Part shown: in pieces, positions 36,890 through 47,073 of the stretch
How the letters are laid out: every line of letters starts with the position of its first letter
How positions within the stretch are numbered: position 1 is the first letter of the stretch
NCBI GenBank assembly: GCA_033977485.1
Contig: CM066994.1
Span: forward strand, 41,689,155 to 41,753,154
Direction of reading: 5' to 3'
Origin: Hydrangea macrophylla
Taxonomy: Eukaryota; Streptophyta; Magnoliopsida; Cornales; Hydrangeaceae
DNA: 64,000 nucleotides
Translations under genes and position numbers: made by a program
Notes under the pieces: model-generated
Told to the model about the DNA's origin: nothing
Database searches by the model: none
The model's input: only the letters and a program-made list of their open reading frames with translations

Positions 36890-38395
36890 AAACATGTGTT
36901 TTTACACTATTTTACAGGTCATGGAAAGCAAACATTGCATAGAAAGTGATTCTGGTGAAGAGAATAGCAGAAGCAACTGAGAAAACGCCAATTTTGACAA
37001 TGAAGACTTCCGATTTGGAAGATTTTCCCAGAGATATAAAATGTAGATCTTTGAGTTACGGTCGCGTGGCCGCAAACGGGAGGTCAATCCGAGGTCCGAG
37101 TGAAAAGTTATGATCATTCTCCCATCGGTGCGCAGAGCTGTCAAAATCAGAAGAGTTCAAGCGATTGAGAAGAGTTCAATCGATCGAACCTTCGATCGAT
37201 CGAACTAAGCTCGATCGATCGAACTTTATATTCACCCAAAAGTTGCGTAAACTCTGCGGGAACCCTATATATAAGCCGTTTTGACGCCAGACGAAGGGAG
37301 GACGCTCCAGAACGCAGAAAACAGCAGTTTTAGGATAGTTTTAGGGTTAGATTAGGTGTAGATTAGGTTGGATTCAAGTTTTCTTCCTCCTTTTCCATTA
37401 TTAAACTCAAGATTGATGTTGATTACAAGTTATATTCATATTATCTTCAGGTTTTTCTTCTCCCTTTTCTTTATTTGATTGTTTATTACTTTAGATGTTA
37501 ATGATTGCTATGTTTTGTTGTTTCTGCACTAGTTTTATTATGTTTCCGTAGTTTAGACGTTGGGAATATGTGATAAAACATCGATTCCCAATCTCTTCCA
37601 TGCAATCTTTAGAAACCTTGGGCTCGATCGATCGAAGGTATTTCGATCGATCGAAGGTATTTCGATCGATCGAACCAGGGCCATAGTCAAGCGATCAAAG
37701 TCATTTCGATCGATTGAAGGATGATGATGTCCGATCGATCGAGAGCGCTTCGATCGATCGAACATGTTAAATCCTGAGATGATTCTTTTAAGTATTCCAT
37801 AACTTTTTGTTTTAGAAATCTGTCATCAAATTGTTCCTATAAGCTCAGTTTGTCACAACAGTTTTTAGAACTTAAAGCCTTAAGGCTATTTTCTTCAATG
37901 ACTTTTGAAAACCACTTTGAATGCTAACACCATTTAGAGTGCAAGTAATTACCATTGTTTTAAATCGTCTTCCAAGTATTTTAAATCAACTGTGATGATG
38001 TAGTCCCGGTCATGAAAGGGCTATTGATTCTATATCTTTAGAAAAATACGGAATGCTGAAAAGGAATGAACTCCATAGAACGTTAATGAATTTGCATGGT
38101 AGATGGTTAGGATCAATGTGGATTCACGTGTTTCCAACACTTTTAATTTAGTTGTTTAATTATTATGTTTCTTTATGTTTAGTTTATTATTTAGTTTAAT
38201 TTAATTAATTAGGATTTAGTCACTATTACAATTAAACTTTTCTTTTTCTTTAGATTGTAACTTAGTAGACATTCTTCCTATTCCTTCCCTGTGGGATCGA
38301 CCTGGACTTATCCAGTATTACTTGCACGATCACCTACACTTGGGTGTTGCACAAGAGCGCACAAGATTATTCTCGTGTCACAGGGCACAAAGGAA
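36890..38395 (+). mobile_element. Element D: LTR-like insertion (solo LTR or LTR fragment) inside B
   Basis: A 1.5-kb segment unlike the surrounding arrays has an LTR layout on the plus strand. A palindrome cluster (37157-37224) precedes a TATA box (CCTATATATAAG, 37264-37274), and a leader with more palindromes (37624-37763) follows. The end contains CTTCCCTGTGGGATCGACC and a CACTTGGGTG stretch resembling Ty3/gypsy Athila-type LTR ends. I could not fix the boundaries or a target duplication, so both ends are approximate. Confidence 0.55.
37157..37763. repeat. Palindrome clusters TTCGATCGATCGAA on both sides of the element D TATA box
   Basis: Three copies lie at 37175-37224 and about five at 37624-37763, with the same 14-bp palindrome and the same kinds of variants (TTCAATCGATCGAA) seen in copia C. 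Confidence 0.88.
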
Positions 38396-38739
38396 CCAAT
38401 CACACATGCATATACACAACAATCAGGCGGATGCTATGCTAAAAGAGTGATATGCAATACATGGATGTGATATGAATTATGTCATGAGTCCTATCATGTC
38501 TAGTGTTATGATTCTAGTATGAGCAGGTGCTGTGGGGTGTGCCACTCCGAGTGGGCTGGTGTTATGCTAGTGTTTGTGACTGTGATGACTCGGATAAGGA
38601 CATCAAGGTTTAGAGGACTCTGGGTCTAGGGGCAAACTTCTGGACTTTGGGAAGTGTGCTTTGTAAGCAAAATAGATCAAACGCGGGGTCCTCGAGGATG
38701 ATAACTAAAGATAACTGACAGTTTGAGGAAACCAGATAG

Positions 38740-39495
38740 AAAAAGCTCAGGAGCGACAAGTGAGAAAGCTCATAATAGGTGAAGAAGCTCATGATCTTGG
38801 ATAAAGGAGTGAGGAAGCTCACGATAAGTGAGAAAGCTCACGATAAGTGACAAGCAAGGAAGCTCACAATAATCAATAGGTAGGTGAGGGGGACTCACAA
38901 TTTTGGACAAATGAGTGATGAAGCTTACAATAAGTGAGAAAGCTAACGGTTTCGGAGGAAGGAGTGAGGAAGCTCACGATAAACGAGTGGTGAGGAAGCT
39001 CATGATTTTGGACAGAGGTGTGAGGAAGCTCACGACAAGTGAGGAAGCTTGTAATTTTAGACGAAGGAGTGAGGAAGCTTATAATTTTAGACGAAGGAGT
39101 GAGGAAGCTCATGATAAGTGAGAAAGCTCACGATAGTTGAGCTAGTGAGGAAGCTCATGATATTGGACAAAGGAGTGAGGAAGCTCACGATAGTTGAGTT
39201 GGTGAGGAAGCTCATGATATTTGTTTGGTGAGGAAGCTCATGATTTTGGACAGAGGAGTGAGGAAGCTCACGATAATTGAGTTGGTAAGGAAGCTCATGA
39301 TATTTTTTTTTTGGTGAGGAAGCTCATGATTTTGGACAGAGGAGTGAGGAAGCTCATGATAGTTGAGTTGGCGAGGAAGCTCATGATATATATATATATA
39401 TATATATATTTTTGGTGAGGAAGCTCATGATTTTGGACAGAGGAGTGAGGAAGCTCATGATAGTTGAGTTGGCGAGGAAGCTCATGATATTTGTT
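38740..39495. repeat. Irregular tandem array, GTGAGGAAGCTCAYGAT units
   Basis: About twenty copies of a core GTGAGGAAGCTCA(C/T)GAT are separated by variable spacers (TTTTGGACAGAGGA, AGTTGAGTTGG). An AT microsatellite has expanded within it at 39389-39412. It is part of the element B interior. Confidence 0.85.
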
Positions 39496-39659
39496 TGGAC
39501 ACGGATCCTTGAATTGTGAATAGACAGTGCTTGCCCTGGGAATCGGGGTGATTTGACTACGGTGGACTTCTGTTATCTTCTGCTGGGGATGGTAGGGGAC
39601 TCTCTGAGAATCCCTCTAAAATGATTGATAGATGTGGGAGTTCTACCCTAACCTAAAGG

Positions 39660-41740
39660 GTTTATAATGAAAGATTTGCCTCAATCTGGAGGGCTGCTAA
39701 CGAAGGATTTGCCTTAATCTAGAGGGCTGGCGATGAAGGATTTGCCTCAATCTATAGGGCTGATGATGAAGGATTTGCCTCAATCCAGAGGGCTGACAAT
39801 GAAGGATTTGCCTCAATCTAGAGGGCTGGCGAAGGATTTGCCTCAATCTAGAGGGCTGATAATGAAGGATTTGCCTCAATCTAGAGGGCTGATGATGAAG
39901 GATTTGCCTCAATCTAGAGGGCTAGCGATGAAGGATTTGCATCAATCTAGAGGGCTGATGATGAAGGATTTGCCTCAATCTAGAGGGCTGATGATGAAGG
40001 ATTTGCCTCAATCTAGAGGACTAGCGATGAAGGATTTGCCTCAATCTAGAGGGCTGATGATGAAGGATTTGCCTCAATCTAGAGGGCTAGCGATTAAGGA
40101 TTTGCCTCAATCTAGAGGGCTGATGATGAAGGATTTGCCTCAATCTTAAGGGCTGGTGATGAAGGATTTGCCTCAATCTAGAGGGCTGATGATGAAGGAT
40201 TTGCCTCAATCTAGAGGGCTAGCGATGAAGGATTTGCCTCAATCTAGAGGGTTGATGATGAAGGATTTGCCTCAATCTAGAGGGCTAGCGATGAAGGATT
40301 TGCCTCAATCTAGAGGGCTAATAATGAAGGATTTGCCTCAATCTAGAGGGCTGATGATGAAGGATTTGCCTCAATCTAGAGGGCTAGCGATGAAGGATTT
40401 GCCACAATCTAGAGGGCTGATGATGAAGGATTTGCCTCAATCTAGAGGGCTAGCGATTAAGGATTTGCCTCAATCTAGAGGGCTGATGATGAAGGATTTG
40501 CCTCAATCTTGAGGGCTGATGATGAAGGATTTGCCTCAATCTAGAGGGCTGATGATGAAGGATTTGCCTCAATCTAGAGGGCTAGCGATGAAGGATTTGC
40601 CTCAATCTAGAGGGCTGATGATGAAGGATTTGCCTCATTTGAGAGGGCTGATGATGAAGGATTTGCCTCAATCTAGAGGGCTAGCGATGAAGGATTTGCC
40701 TCAATCTAGAGGGCTGATGATGAAGGATTTGCCTCAATCTAGAGGGCTGATGATGAAGGATTTGCCTCATTTGAGAGGGATGATGATGAAGGATTTGCCT
40801 CAATCTAGAGGGCTAGCGATGAAGGATTTGCCTCAATCTAGAGGGCTGATGATGAAGGATTTGCCTCATTTGAGAGGGCTGATGATGAAGGATTTGCCTC
40901 AATCTAGAGGGCTAGCGATGAAGGATTTGCCTCAATCTAGAGGGCTGATGATGAAGGATTTGCCTCAATCTAGAGGGTTGATGATGAAGGATTTGCCTCA
41001 TTTGAGAGGGCTGATGATGAAGGATTTGCCTCAATCTAGAGGGCTAGCGATGAAGGATTTGCCTCAATCTAGAGGGCTGATGATGAAGGATTTGCCTCAA
41101 TCTAGAGGGCTGATGATGAAGGATTTGCCTCAATCTTGAGGGCTGGTGATGAAGGATTTGCCTCAATCTTGAGGGCTGATGATGAAGGATTTGCCTCAAT
41201 CTAGAGGGCTGATGATGAAGGATTTGCCTCAATCTAGAGGGTTGATGATGAAGGATTTGCCTCAATCTAGAGGGCTAGCGATGAAGGATTTGCCTCAATC
41301 TAGAGGGCTAATAATGAAGGATTTGCCTCAATCTAGAGGGCTGATGATGAAGGATTTGCCTCAATCTAGAGGGCTGATGATGAAGGATTTGCCTCATTTG
41401 AGAGGGCTGATGATGAAGGATTTGCCTCAATCTAGAGGGCTAGCGATGAAGGATTTGCCTCAATCTAGAGGGCTGATGATGAAGGATTTGCCTCATTTGA
41501 GAGGGCTGATGATGAAGGATTTGCCTCAATCTAGAGGGCTAGCGATGAAGGATTTGCCTCAATCTAGAGGGCTGATGATGAAGGATTTGCCTCAATCTAG
41601 AGGGCTGATGATGAAGGATTTGCCTCATTTGAGAGGGCTAGCGATGAAGGATTTGCCTCAATCTAGAGGGCTAGCGATGAAGGATTTGCCTCAATCTAGA
41701 GGGCTGATGATGAAGGATTTGCCTCAATCTAGAGGGCCGA
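39660..41740. repeat. 33-bp tandem array, about 63 copies
   Basis: The unit is GATGAAGGATTTGCCTCAAT followed by CTAGAGGGCT(G/A)AT. The array spans about 2.08 kb. Because the unit is 11 codons, frames stay open (plus-strand peptide MMKDLPQSRGL, minus-strand LRQILHHQPSR), but no start context or conserved protein supports translation. Variants AGCGATG, AATAATG and CCTCATTTGAGAGGG recur every few units, mainly in the second half, indicating higher-order duplication. Confidence 0.95.
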
Positions 41741-41789
41741 CAACGATAACTGTCATAGATTAGATGAACAGTTGGACTAACCGTGATCA

Positions 41790-41980
41790 GAAGGACTGGC
41801 GATGTACACATCGAGATGACGAGTCGACAGTGAACTACTATGACTGTCATGGATTGAACTGACGATGTACGAATCGAGATGACGAGTCGATAGTGAACTA
41901 CTATGACTGTCATGGATTAAACTGATGATGTACGAATCTAGATGATGAGTCGCTAGTGAACTACTGTGACGGTTAGGATT
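41790..41980. repeat. About 70-bp repeat, three copies
   Basis: ACTG(A/G)(C/T)GATGTAC...GAGATGACGAGTCG...GTGAACTACTATGACTG is repeated three times directly after the 33-bp array. Confidence 0.8.
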
Positions 41981-42219
41981 GAATCAACGTTTGGAATAAC
42001 TGTGATCAAAAGAACTGACGAATTGATATGCATGCTGGGGATGAAACCTTGTCAATCTTGACTGAAATGGGCCACTAGAATGGATAATGCACTCTGCTAG
42101 GAAGACGGAAATATGCCCATTGAATGGGAGTCAAGGTATCATTCTATTTGTGATGAGGGATACGGAGATGGTCTGCGGCAGTTAAGGTTTTGATATTAAA
42201 AGAGGAGGGTGATCAACAA

Positions 42220-42660
42220 CCACTCATTGCATGAAGAAAGATGAGCAACAGCCACTTATGGACTTATGTTGCATGAAGGAAGATGAAAGATCAACAGCCA
42301 CTCATGGACTCATGTTGCATGAAGAAAGATGAAAGATCAACAGCCACTCACGGACTTATGTTGCATGAAGAAAGATGAAAGATCAACACCCACTCATGGA
42401 CTTATGTTGCATGAAGAAAGATGAAAGATCAACAGCCACTCATGGACTTATGTTGCTAGGAGAGAGGAAGATCATCAACAGCCACTCATGGACTTATGTT
42501 GCATGAAGAAAGATGAAAGATCAACAGCCACTCATGGACTTATGTTGCTAGGAGAGAGGAAGATCATCAACAGCCACTCATGGACTTATGTTGCATGAAG
42601 ATGAAAGATCAAAGATCATCAACAACCACTCATGGACTTATGTTGCATGAACGAAGATGG
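42220..42660. repeat. About 46-bp tandem array, eight or nine copies
   Basis: The unit is GATCAACAGCCACTCATGG plus ACTTATGTTGCATGAAG and AAAGATGAAA. Some copies have an alternative CTAGGAGAGAGGAAG segment. No coding potential was seen. Confidence 0.85.
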
Positions 42661-43204
42661 TTAACTTTCGACGGTTTGGAAAGGGATGAAATTCTCTCCA
42701 AGTTTGGACGCTTCTCATGCTGACGCCTTGTCTGGTGCAGTAATGATGTTTGGTACTCCTGCTTGTATTGTCATTAGAATGCTCTTTATAACTTGATTTG
42801 AAAAATTCATTATTCGTCACTGTTGACTTACACATTTGAGACTACGACCGACTCTTTTCCTGAAAAAGACTATGACAGACTCAAAACTGATAGATACCGA
42901 CGCGCGAGGGCGACACATTCGACACTGAAATGAAACAAGCTCGACTTGCCAAAACTTAATGTGCTCTTGTCATAAATGATGTACCATTTCTCTTTTGTGT
43001 TTACTTCTCACCTTAACGTGGCATCACTTTGACGGTGAATCTTATTTTTGAAAATTCCTCCCTACTGATCTAATCAATTTCTTTGCTTCTCCCAAGATGT
43101 GCTTTGAATTAGTGCCTTAGCTTTTAGAATAAAAGATGCTCCATTTCAAAAAAATTTCAAAACAACTTGGTGACTTGAAAACTCGCCCTTGGTGTGAAGG
43201 GATC

Positions 43205-43440
43205 GTGTTAGGCAAACGGAGTTTGCCCCTAGTTTGAGGTGTACGAAGTGGAATTCATAGGCAAACGAGGTGGGTGACCGACGTTTGCCCCTAGTTTGGA
43301 ATGATGGTATATTGGAGGTTTTGGGCAAACGAGGTAGGTGACCGAAGTTTGCCCCTTGTATGAAGGGTAGATAGTAGAATTCAGGCAAACAAGGCGAGCA
43401 GCCGAAGTTTGCCCCTAGTGTGGAAGGTGATTTTCCGGCT
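43205..43440. repeat. 60-64 bp repeat carrying the polypurine-tract motif
   Basis: GTTTGCCCCT recurs at 43221, 43283, 43347 and 43407, each preceded by GGCAAACGAGG-type sequence. The same 10-mer is the polypurine-tract core at 36560-36569. Confidence 0.85.
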
Positions 43441-43726
43441 TGAGGCAAGGACCGTGACTTTAATCTCTCAAATGCTCATAACTTTTGCCTAGGCACTGGT
43501 GAAGTGACCTAGCGAGCTATTTTCTCTCTTTTGTTATTGCTCACTCTGGATTTAGCTCTAATTTTTGCCTAGGTGTCCTTTCAGATTTTTGACCTAGCGA
43601 GCCATCCTTCTTTTCTTTTTGAAAGTCTGCCTACATACCCCCTAGCAGGGATCAGGTCCAACGTAGTTCGGGCCATAGTTGGAAAGAAGCGGGTTGATTT
43701 TTAGGTAGGTAGGTGGGGTGACTGAA

Positions 43727-44315
43727 CCGTTGTGGTTGCCTACGTATCCCCGAGCTGGAATCAGGTCGAGCGTAGTTCAAGGCAAGGTCTTGAAAGAAAT
43801 TAGTTTGATTATGATGGTGTCGACCGAACCGATGTGGTTGCCTACGTATCCCCGAGTGGGAATCAAGTCGAGCGTAGTTCAAGGCAAGGTCTTGAAAGAA
43901 ATTGGTTTGATTATGATGGTGTCGACCAAACCGATGTTGTTGCCTACGTATCCCCGAGTGGGAATCAGGTCGAGCGTAGTTCAAGGCAAGGTCTTGAAAG
44001 AAATTGGTTTGATTATGATGGTGTCGACCGAACCGATGTGGTTGCCTACGTATCCCCGAGTGGGAATCAAGTCGAGCGTAGTTCAAGGCAAGGTCTTGAA
44101 AGAAATTGGTTTGATTATGATGGTATCGACCGAACCGATGTGGTTGCCTACGTATCCCCGAGTGGGAATCAGGTCGAGCGTAGTTCAAGGCAAGGTCTTA
44201 AAAGAAATTGGTTTGATTATGATGGTGTCGACCGAACTGATGTGGTTGCCTACGTATCCCCAAGTGGGAATCAGGTCGAGCGTAGTTCAAGGCAAGGTCT
44301 TGAAATAAGGGGTTT
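43727..44315. repeat. 102-bp tandem array, six copies
   Basis: TACGTATCCCC recurs at 43741, 43843, 43945, 44047, 44149 and 44251, an exact 102-bp period (34 codons). This keeps long frames open on both strands. Single diverged relatives lie at about 36720-36762 and 43629-43672 (GCCTAC...GGGATCAGGTC...CGTAGTTC). Confidence 0.95.
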
Positions 44316-45426
44316 GAGGTATAAGGGTTTTTCAAACCAATCGTCGAAGAAATTCAAACTTGAGCCACTTGTGGAAGCTTTGAATAAAAGGATTCAGTTT
44401 CAATCTCCCTTTCTTTTCTTTTTCTTTTTCTTTTTGTTTTGTTTTGAGGATTGACCCTTTTCACTTTCGCCTAGCCAGTCAATTTTGCTTTTTAATGTAG
44501 TCGATTCTTGTGAGATCTTTCAATCGCAATCTCAGAATTCCAGAATGTGCATGTCAGCTCTCGGAATTTATTTGTGGTCATTTCGTGCCTTTTGAAATGT
44601 GATCTTGGCACGTTCTTAAGATGTATCTTGAAGCGTATGATTCTCTTATTTGTTTCATCAAAATTTTCTCCAACATTTTGACTGGCTAGGGTCAGATTTT
44701 GGAAATCAACACCTTTTTCAACTCTAACTTTTGCCTAGGTGCCCTTTCGGGTTTTCAACCTAGCGAGCTTTTTCTTTTCTTTTCTTTTTTTTTTCTTTCT
44801 TTTTTTTTTATTATTTTTTTTTAAGTGGAGATGAAACTCACTGAAATGTTTGGCTACCATCAAGGGCTAAGTTTGCATTGCTTTCAATCGGACAGATTGC
44901 GTGGCTCCCAATTGGATTGGGCTTAAGGTTTCAAAATGGTGGAAAAAGGGTGTTGGGCAAGCCCCAAGTCAGTTTCAAGTATGTCTTTTCAAGATTGAGG
45001 TAAGAACATCTTTAAATTCTTAAAGTAAGACTATTCAATTCTCAGCTCTTCATCAGTGTCAGCGTGAAATCGACTTTAACCTTTCAGGATTCTTTTTTTG
45101 TTTTGTTGTAAAAAAATTATTAGCAGAGTAATATCCATGGTAATTTGAAAAGTGACACTTCAGTTTAGTGATTCATGCATTTATGACTAGGCACATCAGA
45201 TCAAGCGAAATGAGATTTCATTCCATCAATAAAGAAGGTTTACAGACTTATTAACAACTCGATGACAGACAGACTAGATCACAAGACTAGAATTGAAATG
45301 GACTCGTAACATAAAACAGACTCAACTTGACTCGACCCGGTCTCAAATGGAGTGTCTTTGTGACCCATTTATTCTTACTCTTTTTTTTAGCAGAAGTTCC
45401 AAACACTATCAGTTCACCGTGTATCT
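44316..45426. other. Element B non-coding interior
   Basis: There is no domain or regular array here. It has T-rich tracts (44400-44450, 44772-44822) and a scattered motif, TTTTGCCTAGGTG...CCTAGCGAGC, that also occurs near 43480 and 43560. Confidence 0.5.
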
Positions 45427-45786
45427 TCAACAATCATTGGCCTCAGGAAAGGGGATCATTTGAACAGGTAAGCCAGGGGCTTTAGGTTCGATGAAGCTGA
45501 TACTTTGGTTAACATAGGGTTGGATGGGTGATGGCTCGATGATTTTTTGATCGAGGAGGTCTTGGATATCATGGCGAAGGCGCATGCAGCTGTCGGTGTC
45601 ATGGCCTGGGCCTTGGTGGTAGGCACAAATTTTGGACAGGTCACAACTAGGCAGAGGGATGTCAGCACGAGGCTGAAGGAGTCGGAGGTGCCCCTTTTTG
45701 ATGAGGTTATCAAGGATAATGGACAATGGCATACCCAAGTTGGTGAAGGTTCTTGGGTTGCGGGTTTTGTTAGACTTTGAGTTCAA
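45427..45786 (-). pseudogene. Element B gag remnant (Tat-type zinc-knuckle region)
   Basis: The 119-codon frame carries FTNLGMPLSIILDNLIKKG and the zinc-knuckle-like CAYHQGPGHDTDSCMRLRH (C-x2-H-x4-H-x4-C), followed by DIQDLLDQKII. That combination is typical of the C-terminal gag of Tat-lineage gypsy elements, which binds the element RNA. The upstream gag core and all downstream pol domains are missing, so this is a leftover or a minimal gag. The start at 45786 is simply the first ATG of the frame. Confidence 0.75.
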
Positions 45787-45814
45787 GTGGGTCCTTGGAG
45801 TGGCTCTTGGATTT

Positions 45815-46445
45815 GGACAGAGTTTCTGGGAGAAACAAGGATTTGGAAGATTCGGAGAAATTTCTAGAAGTCATTTGAGTTTCTAGGAGAAATAGGGATT
45901 TCTGGTTGATTTGAACTGAGCTTCTAGGAGAAATTGGAAAATCAGAATTTCTGGGAGAAATTGGTACATCTAGGCATTTTTAGGAAGTTTGGATGGAGTT
46001 GCTGGAATTTTTGGGAAATCTTGGAGATTTGGATAGAGCATATGGGAAAACACAAAAATTTGGGTAAGTTGGACAGAGTTTCTGGGAGAAACAAGTATAC
46101 CGGAGTTTCTAGGAGAAATTTCTGGGTAATCCGAGAGATTTGGACAGAGCTTCTGGGAGAACAGGTATAACTGGGTAAGTCGGACAGAGTTTCTAGGAGA
46201 AACAAGTATATCGGAGTTTCTAAGAAAAATTGAGGTTTCTGGGTATTCTGGGGGGAGCAAGAATATCTGGGGGGGACATAAGTATATCGGAGTTTTTTTG
46301 GAAGAAATTGAGATTTCTGGATAATCTGGGGAGAAATAGGGATTTCTAGGAAATCTGGGTGATTCGGACAGAGTTTCTAGGAGAAACAGGGATATCCTGA
46401 TGAGTTGGGTAGTGTTTCTGGAAGAAATAGGGATATACGACGGGA
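45815..46445. repeat. Irregular tandem array, TTTCTGGGAGAAA units
   Basis: More than fifteen copies of a core TTTCT(G/A)GGAGAAA, an imperfect inverted repeat, are interspersed with GGACAGAG and AAGTATATCGGAG, just upstream of the gag remnant on the sense strand. Confidence 0.85.
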
Positions 46446-47052
46446 ATAGGTGATGATGGTGATCATACTGTCTAGCAAGTTTTCATACTCCTATGTCTCA
46501 GGACCAATAAACAAGGTTTGAGGTGTATATCTTTGTGAGCATGGAGCAGACATCCTTATCATGGTGCCTAGGCAAGTCAACTCAATGTGATCACATGTGA
46601 GTGGTTGCCTTGGGAATCATAAGAAAAGAGGTTCTGTTCTATGCCACAGGAGCGTCTACACCGCGCAGGTAATCCCATCAGGGCATACAACAGTTATATC
46701 ACATTGTCCTATCTGAAAAGATAAATGAACAGTCCTATGAAAGGTTCTACAGGAATCTATATGCAAAGGCTGGGTTTAGTCAAAGAGGGTCCATTGACGA
46801 GAGTTCCAATATACCGTCAGAGAAACAGTACGGAGGTTTTTACTCTTTTTGATATACCTTGGAAGGTACAGTATCAACGGTGACTTGTGCCCTGGCACAG
46901 CAAGACCTGAATAATGTCAGCGCCGCGTTTCAGACACAGTCGGAGGGGAAATGCATAAGTGCAATGCGGTGAACCAAACACAGTAAAAAGATGATTTTAA
47001 GGATGCTTCTTATGAGTCAAACCTCTGTATTATTTTGTTTTGAAAATAAAAT
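46446..47052 (-). other. Element B 5' leader
   Basis: This is sequence between the primer-binding site and the first array. No coding region was seen; on the sense strand it would be the untranslated leader and the start of a lost gag. Confidence 0.5.
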
Positions 47053-47070
47053 TCCCCAGCAGAGTCGCCA
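47053..47070 (-). promoter_or_regulatory. Element B primer-binding site
   Basis: The minus strand reads TGGCGACTCTGCTGGGGA three bases after the 5' LTR. Ogre/Tat elements use a closely similar site, reported as complementary to tRNA-Arg. Confidence 0.75.
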
Positions 47071-47073
47071 GAT

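Noticed and set aside
39660..41740. CRISPR-like array
   Set aside because: Units are contiguous with no unique spacers, in a plant retroelement.
39733..41763. MMKDLPQSRGL repeat proteins
   Set aside because: The unit is a multiple of three, so frames stay open by arithmetic; stop variants break it, it is antisense to element B, and no start context or homologue is known to me.
43718..44454. Long open frames on both strands of the 102-bp array
   Set aside because: 102 is a multiple of three; frames on both strands reflect the repeat, not genes.
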